NCBI GenBank assembly: GCA_025024175.1
Contig: QCXZ01000041.1
Span: forward strand, 6,877,786-6,941,785
DNA from: Rhyzopertha dominica
Lineage: Eukaryota > Arthropoda > Insecta > Coleoptera > Bostrichidae
Length of the DNA stretch: 64,000 bases
Reading direction: 5' to 3'
Of this stretch, positions 57,846 through 64,000 are shown piece by piece (the stretch's first letter is position 1; each line of letters starts with the position of its first letter). Both the position numbers and the translations under genes were made by a program. A model generated the notes under the pieces. That model had not been told where the DNA came from. It searched no databases and was given only the letters and a program-made list of their open reading frames with translations.

Positions 57846-58319
57846 TGAAAAAATAATGGTAATAAATTTTGTTAATATTCATTACATATATATTTTTAAC
57901 CTTGCTTCTGTCGCAGTAAGTGAGAAAAAAAACCTACAATATGAAAAAAAAATTGGTAAAAGGTTGACTGATCGGTTAAAAAACACAACAGAACAGAAGG
58001 AAAAGAAGAGGCAGACTATAGAAGACATGGAATATGAACATACAGAAGCGTTGGAGAAGAGAAGCCTCAAATGAGGGCAGAAAAAACAAGAATTATGTGG
58101 ATGAAAATACTGAGAGACGCTGTGTACCTTTACACGAGATAGGTAACAAAGGCAAATAATATATGTTATAAATATGTATTGCGGCATTGTTGCTAATTTT
58201 GTTCTTCTGTGTACTGTGGTCCTGCAGCTTAGAACAAATTCGGCAATACATAAATAAAAAATAAGGAATAGTCAATCAAATGGAAACTACAAGTAGACAG
58301 TATGACAAAAATCAAAAAA

Positions 58320-58445
58320 ACTATATTATGGCATTGACATTTTATAAGAATAGAGGATCTCAGATTAATGAGAAGGCTATTGGAAACGCAAGGAAGGTGA
58401 CCACCAAGAAATATATGGAACCTTGAAACAAGGTAGAAAAAGAAT
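58320..58445 (+). pseudogene. C-terminal scrap of a non-LTR retrotransposon
   Basis: One frame with two stops reads WH*HFIRIEDLRLMRRLLETQGR and then PPRNIWNLETR. This matches the W-x-GH-x-x-RM-x-x-x-R-x-x-R...GRRPRGRP-x-x-RW pattern at the C-terminus of many endonuclease-RT elements. Only about 40 codons are recognisable. Confidence 0.45.
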
Positions 58446-60529
58446 GATTACCTCTCCCTGTTATGTAAAGGGAAGATAGGATCCTTCAGATATTCGTTTT
58501 CATTTATGGTCATCATAATTGCTTATTAAACTACTTGTTTTAACAATTGTTGGTCTTGTAAGCACTCACAATGTTACGTGTAGCTACTGGACATAATATA
58601 TCAAGTAATAACGTTGCAGACAGAAATTCCTTTGGTCGGTTTGCGAACCCTGTGTTTGACTTTCAAATTTATTACGGCTGTAAACCTAAGCCTGTTTTTG
58701 AGAAAAATTATGCCTTAAACGTCAACTCAACGGTACCAGTTAATTTACCGTTTCGGCTAAAAACAATGAAGGTAACCACGCGACCTCCGCAATTACTTCC
58801 TCGTACGAAACCGCGAGGATTTCCACGGCTGCTTTTTAACTTTGTCTATCTGCCATCAGACATTAATAGATTTATGTAATTCGTGAGATCAGCGTATAAT
58901 ACCGCAAAGAATCCCGCTCGGGAGCGCTTTCATCAAGATGCACACGCCGTGTGTGCAGTAGCATTATCCTCCTAGCGATAAATCTTTCTTAATTTGAATA
59001 CTGCCGGCAAGCGGGAAAATTACAGCTGAAGAAGTCACAGCATTTTTAATTAGCAAATGGCGCCGTGAGAATAGGCCCAAACGCGTGATTCACAAGGTTT
59101 AAGATTCTTCTGTTGTTTTCTTCCGGGCTGTTTTGCCGTGGACCAAAATATCTCTTCTTTCTTCAGACGTTTCTTTTCAGGCTTAAGATGCTTCATGCTG
59201 AAAGTTTGTCAAAACAAGCGGGAACCTACGTCTAGGTGACATGTGTACGTGGGAGTCATTCATAAGATACAAACAACAAAAATATAAATCGAGTAATCGC
59301 TTAATTGGGTGACGGTCATTCATTTAGTGATCCGTAACGAGGACAGCCGCGCTACGTACAAATCTGAAACGTGTCTGAGAGAACTTCAAGGAACTATTAA
59401 TTTCCTAAAGAGCTTGAAACCGCAGCTTGTGGTCACACATATGTATTCAAGCGGTGAGCAGAAATACGTGAACTGAACAAATATAGTTCCTTTACCATCT
59501 TTCAATGTTTTAAGCGGAAAATCAAAAGGGTATTGCTATATCCCACCAACAACATATCACGAGCCACCTTCAATAATTTTTTTCAGAGAAAAATTGAATC
59601 CGTAGGCGTATTATTGCTCTGACAAATTAAATTTTCAATAGTTATCACAAATAACCTCTATATTATATATATATAATATTATTACATTCGGTTTTAACAT
59701 TTTTTACGGTCTCTCAGGAGGGTCCCGAATTAATGTCAAATTAGCAAACCGCTCTTCTACTGCAGAACCACTAGATGAGGTATTTATTAAAAGTGAAGCT
59801 GGCAGCTGCAAAAGGCAAAAGCTTGTCTTGAACTCCTGTCCCTGAACCTGTGCGAATTCAGTAAACCTGTTTTGAAAGTCGAAGCATGTGTCCTGTAACT
59901 ATAGCAGAATATTATCCTTGAACGTGGGCGTTTATATAGCCGTATATGTACGCAATTTAGATAGCTAGCTTACATTTACGATTTAACTTTACACACTAAA
60001 CGACTACTAAGCTTTTACGATACAATACTTGGCTAGCATTAATTGAATGTAGGTGTGGGGAAGTCTACTCTAAAATTATATTTAACAAAAACGCGCTTTG
60101 AAGACTTATTCTCGTTCTGTGTTCTCGTCCCGCATTGGGAAAGCAACTTAGTTCATTGTCGCCAGAGGATGCAATTGATCGTGCAGCAGAAGATGTCCTC
60201 CTTTCTTTAAGACGGCTATATCACACCCACTTGGCCATGGCAAATTACACTCTCACCATGTACTGTGGAATGTTATAGGACTGTGCCATTGCATTTTAAA
60301 TTTGTTTGCAGTACAATTATTATATTTATTACAACACACTGTATTTAGATATATTGTAGCTGTTGAAGCAAGACGATTTATCCAACAGGACATCTTTGTT
60401 TAATGATACTATGGACTATGGGGTACCAAACACAACATATTGACTAATGTTAATGTTCATAGCGTATTGTACTCTGAAGAAGAACCAAAAGGTGAAATAA
60501 TATTAAACACTGTGAAACAACCGAGTGTT
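58446..60529. other. Interval without supported genes
   Basis: ORF 58571-58879 (102 residues, Asn/Pro/Arg-rich) has no recognised family. 58.88-59.11 kb is GC-richer, includes the hairpin TGCACAC-GCC-GTGTGTGCA and TTTTTAATTAGC, and may be conserved non-coding DNA. Confidence 0.3.
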
Positions 60530-61400
60530 TTTATATTTCCAATTTTAATCTTATCCTTAAAACCTCTACTTTTTCCGGGATTTGGAAAGAAGTTCGTGTA
60601 ACTATAATCCACAAAAAGGGTAACATACTTAAATATTATACAAAATTACAGGCTGATCTCAATAGCTTTGTAAAGTCGTTTGATATCGATTTCTATGAGA
60701 CTCTTTATCTTGCCAATCAAAATCTTTTATTGGAAAAATTACATTGATAAGGATATTCACCAATCCCTATTTTTTATCTTCATATTTACACAACACAGTC
60801 CACTCAGTTGAGCATCGAAATTTTATCCCGGAAGAATATGGTGTGTAATCTGGTGATCCGGAGGGTTCCAATCTGGGACCGTTATTATTCCTACTATTTA
60901 TTAATGCTAATGTCAAAAATTGTTATTTACAGAAGACTGTACTATTTTATGAAATCAGCTGTGAATTATTGTCTAATTCTCTAACTTGATATCAATACAT
61001 TTAATCAAGCGGTGTAACGTCAATCAGTTATGTCATCAGTCAAAGTGTTGTTTTTATTTTTACATTACTAATAATATCATTCTGGAGAGAGTACAAACAG
61101 TAAAAGATCTAGGTGTAAATTTTGACTGTAAATTAAGTTTTTAATGTTCGCATCACGAATGTCACTGGGCCTACCTATAAATGTGAAAGCTTACTTTTCA
61201 TAATTCTGAATATTTTTGTAATATTTCTGTCAAGTTTATCACTCGTTTGTAATATCTTATTTGGAATATGATGCGATATTTAATAATTACATACAGCCAC
61301 TGGAATCTGTTCAGCGTAAGTTTCTCAAGTTTTGAGCTTGAAGTAGATTTTATATACACTGCTGGGGTATAAGGCCATCAACTTCTGGTAAATGGATAGT
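60530..61400 (+). pseudogene. Highly decayed non-LTR RT
   Basis: Scraps in the right order for a jockey-like RT: WKEVRVTIIHKKGN (60588-60630), SGDPEGSNLGPLLFLLFINA (60849-60908, an altered GVPQGS motif), VKDLGVNFDCKLSF (61099-61142) and QPLESVQRKFLKF (61295-61335). Many stops and frame breaks; YADD is not recognisable. An old relic. Confidence 0.65.
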
Positions 61401-63580
61401 CATAAAATCAAACTTTGTTTCCCGGCTGTTCCATAGGACGAACTATAACAGTTGAATGTGTATGACAGACAAAAACGCGATATCAAAATTGCTCATCACT
61501 GTAAACGTTCAAAATTGTAAAAAATTATGAAAATTTGAATTGTAGTCGCCGTTCTCTTCCGTTTACCACCCAATTTCACAAACTCTATTACACTAATCAA
61601 GATAAGCGATTCATGCAAGCAGGTTATTACTGTCCGAATAAGGCGCCCATTGTAATTTTAACATGTCATTATACTACCGTTACCATCAGAGGTAAGGGAC
61701 CACAGAGAAAGTTTGGGATTAAAGTGTACTACAAGTGCACAGGGAGAAAGTCGTTTGCGATGTAAATAAGAGAAGAGATAATAACGTATCTGAGTGTATA
61801 TACCCGTATTTATCTAATATGACATTTAATTTTAAAAGAGCCGTGTTGGAAATCTCTTTGTGCCGCTAATGATGCCATCGACCAGTTGGGCCTTTTCTCT
61901 TTCGTTTGCTAATGGGCGTGAGATGACATTTGCTAGATTGATTGGTTTGTATTCAGCACAAACTCAAACATACCAAAGCTAAAGCGTGAAGTACTGTTGT
62001 GTTTTTATAGAAGAAGCAGCATCTTCTAGGCAATCCATTCAAATAAAACAAAACAAAAGTCTCAAGCCAAGTAATTGGAGGAATTTGATGAAACGAAACG
62101 GGAATGCCCTTCTATTACACTACTTCTTTTAAGAATTGTACAGCTGGTATGACAATTAAGATATTCATGGGTAAATCAATTATTTGCAGTCCAGATCCAA
62201 TAAAACAAGCTCACAGTACATAAATGTGACAAAATACAGGTACGCAAAAAAATGTAGAAGTTTAAAAAAACGAAAAACTTATTCATGCCATCTAGGAAAA
62301 ATATTACCAAGAAAGAGGAATATAAGTTATATGGAAACAAAGAAACAATTGAGTGGTAGAAGATGATTTTGCAACTAAATGTATTAGAAAAAGTTCATTA
62401 GTGCTACTAAAGGCTCAAAAAGCGTTTATGAAATCAACATATAGGTAGGCAATCAACCGTGTTTCAACGATAGCACACTTCAAAGTTAATAAATTTGTAA
62501 ACTGTTAACAAAATCATGTTGTTCAAAACTAATTTATTGAATGGTGTTTTCAGTTGCATTTCTGGTATCTAGGAAATATCTCACAAGTCTAACAATGGTG
62601 GATCAAAGGTTCTGTTGCATTACTGTTTAATTTAAATTAAGAAATAAGTCTTTTAAACATTACTTTTTAGATTAAAACGCAATTAATGTATCTATTATTC
62701 CACCTTTAAATTTAGAACTGATTTCAGTGTGCTGATGTCCTCGAAATCGGCCAAGCACCCAGAATTTAGCAAGCTTACACTAACAATTAATTATTAATTC
62801 TAGCATCAAACGTCCGTCATTAAGAATACAAACCGTGTCCAGCCAACTATTATCACGTTCTTCCGTAACNTTTGCAGACATGTTAGGCCCATGGTTTAAG
62901 GCCGCGAAAAGGAATGCGTTGTTAAATTAAACGATCGTTTAAATGAACCAGTTACTTTAACGGCTAAGAATTATGAAATGTGCCTAGATTAGTTCGTCTA
63001 TGTTGCAATTTGAGTTCATGGTAATGGACTTTGTTAAAAAGTTATTACCAGTTTTACGACAATGCTTTGTTTTTAATCTTACTGGAGCCTTTCCCTTACC
63101 ACTATGTCTCTGTTTATATATTAAAATGTTACGGACGTTTTCAATTGCAATATAGGGTGCATACCCTTCTTTACATTTGTATATTTTGCTTATCTGATAG
63201 AGTTTGGAATTATAACCGACGTCATCAAATTATGCAAATGGGCTAAGAGATTTCCGTCAAAGTTCTTGTTTTTAGGTCAAATTTAATGGCCATGAAGATT
63301 ATCCTTTCCGAATACCAATACTTTATTAGATGACTTTCTAAAAATTAAAATTTTTCATCAAACTAACACTGTTCGAATATATTAAAAAACGTCTAACCTA
63401 TCTTTGGGATTTATTGAACTATATACTTGTTACTTTAGCCTATGATGTCATGGTACGCCATAAAATATATCTGAAGTAAAAAGAGCAGGTTGTTTCCTAA
63501 AACAAATACGTGAAAAATATTTTTGGGTTGTCATCTGTACGTGTATAAGTGAAAGAGAGACAAGAAACCTAGTAGGTTGT
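61401..63580. other. AT-rich interval without genes
   Basis: Short ORFs at 61.5, 62.2 and 63.0 kb show no family features. One N at 62870. Confidence 0.35.
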
Positions 63581-64000
63581 ATAAGAATACGAGAGTTTAC
63601 TCACAAGCGTATAACGATAGAATTTCTCAACCATAAGTTGTCTAAACCTGTAGAAAATTAAGTTGTAACTGTAGCAGGATTTGAAAAGCCTGAAGGCATC
63701 GATGAAGTATTATGAGGCAGCAAAATTAGTCTTAAAACTCTAGTTGAAGAAGCAAGCAAGCAACAGATTTTGGGAACTACATCACGCATTCTGCAAATAA
63801 AAAGGAACTCGAACAAAATAAGAACACCGGAATGTTCAGGTGCAAATGGTATCAAATACAAATCCAGATGATATGGGTTCAGTTTTATTATACAGTTTGA
63901 CGCTTCTGTTCTAGTGATTCATACGCAAATGATAGCTTATCGGATAACGGGAAAACCTGAAATTGAGTTGATTGATTGTCTATCAGAGCTTTATGGTAAG
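63581..64000 (+). other. Unrecognised coding-like stretch at the window edge
   Basis: With a few stops the plus strand keeps long readable runs (for example EEASKQQILGTTSRILQIKR and YRITGKPEIELIDCLSELYG) and ends TTATG|GTAAG, which would be a good splice donor. It may be the edge of a retroelement gag-like relic or an exon of a gene to the right. I do not recognise it. Confidence 0.25.

Noticed and set aside
57856..58074. Lys/Glu-rich 72-residue ORF as a coiled-coil protein
   Set aside because: Low-complexity A-rich DNA gives this composition; it has no splice or start support and borders a MITE and an RT scrap.
1..64000. CRISPR arrays, bacterial operons, rRNA or tRNA genes
   Set aside because: No spaced direct-repeat arrays, Shine-Dalgarno-led gene strings or rRNA cores were seen. 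No tRNA cloverleaf was recognised by eye, though a tRNAscan run would be needed to exclude one.

Overview
This is a stretch of an AT-rich animal nuclear genome, most likely an insect and possibly a beetle. The evidence is short 55-65 nt introns inside decayed genes, jockey-like and CR1-like non-LTR retrotransposons, Penelope-like elements (PLEs), DD37E- and DD41D-type mariner relatives, a Crypton, THAP-domain remnants and a gypsy-type primer-binding site. The species call is inference. About a dozen isolated single Ns suggest unresolved positions in an assembly.

Only one host gene is well supported. It lies on the minus strand and is seen as two coding exons: 12379-12770, GC-rich, with the likely start ATG at 12756, and 4377-4940, the last exon with its stop. 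Their splice phases match (0/0) across an intron of about 7.4 kb. The predicted protein has about 313 residues: a Ser-rich, acidic N-terminal part, an EVH1/WH1-like domain, a Lys-rich and Pro-rich linker, and a degenerate CRIB-like motif near the C-terminus. That layout recalls WASP-type Rho-GTPase/actin adaptors, but I cannot name the gene. Any 5' exon would lie to the right of 12770 and was not found.

Region 1-3.8 kb is a nested insertion. A jockey-like reverse-transcriptase (RT) C-terminus (130-284, resumed at 3541-3758) is split by a 3.26-kb palindromic PLE (285-3540) with a 14-bp target-site duplication. The two 914-bp arms differ at about three bases by eye, so the insertion looks recent. 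A second PLE copy with the same head-to-head plan lies at 40.4-40.9 kb, and a 3' end of the family lies at 34.3 kb. Several hammerhead-ribozyme-like cores accompany PLE-type ends.

The host intron (4.9-12.4 kb) is packed with remnants: a 94-bp-arm inverted repeat, an RT C-terminal fragment, a DD41D-type transposase 3' end abutting a decayed Crypton tyrosine recombinase with an internal 55-nt intron and an in-frame 57-bp duplication, and another RT scrap. The remaining 51 kb is mostly AT-rich DNA with scattered remnants. These are a jockey-like RT with its 3' tail (17.5-19.2 kb), a folded inverted-repeat cluster (23.95-24.6 kb), an LTR/PBS with env-like debris (25.5-26.6 kb), further RT fragments (31.4, 36.2-37.0, 38.6-39.2, 58.3 and 60.5-61.4 kb), two complementary pieces of mariner-type transposase (42.0-42.7 and 49.5-49.75 kb), two THAP-domain fragments (50.1 and 52.4 kb) and inverted-repeat MITEs (52.6-53.2 and 57.5-57.8 kb). 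A few GC-richer islands without convincing ORFs (about 37.6, 41.1, 45.1 and 58.9 kb) may be conserved regulatory DNA. That last point is a guess from composition only.
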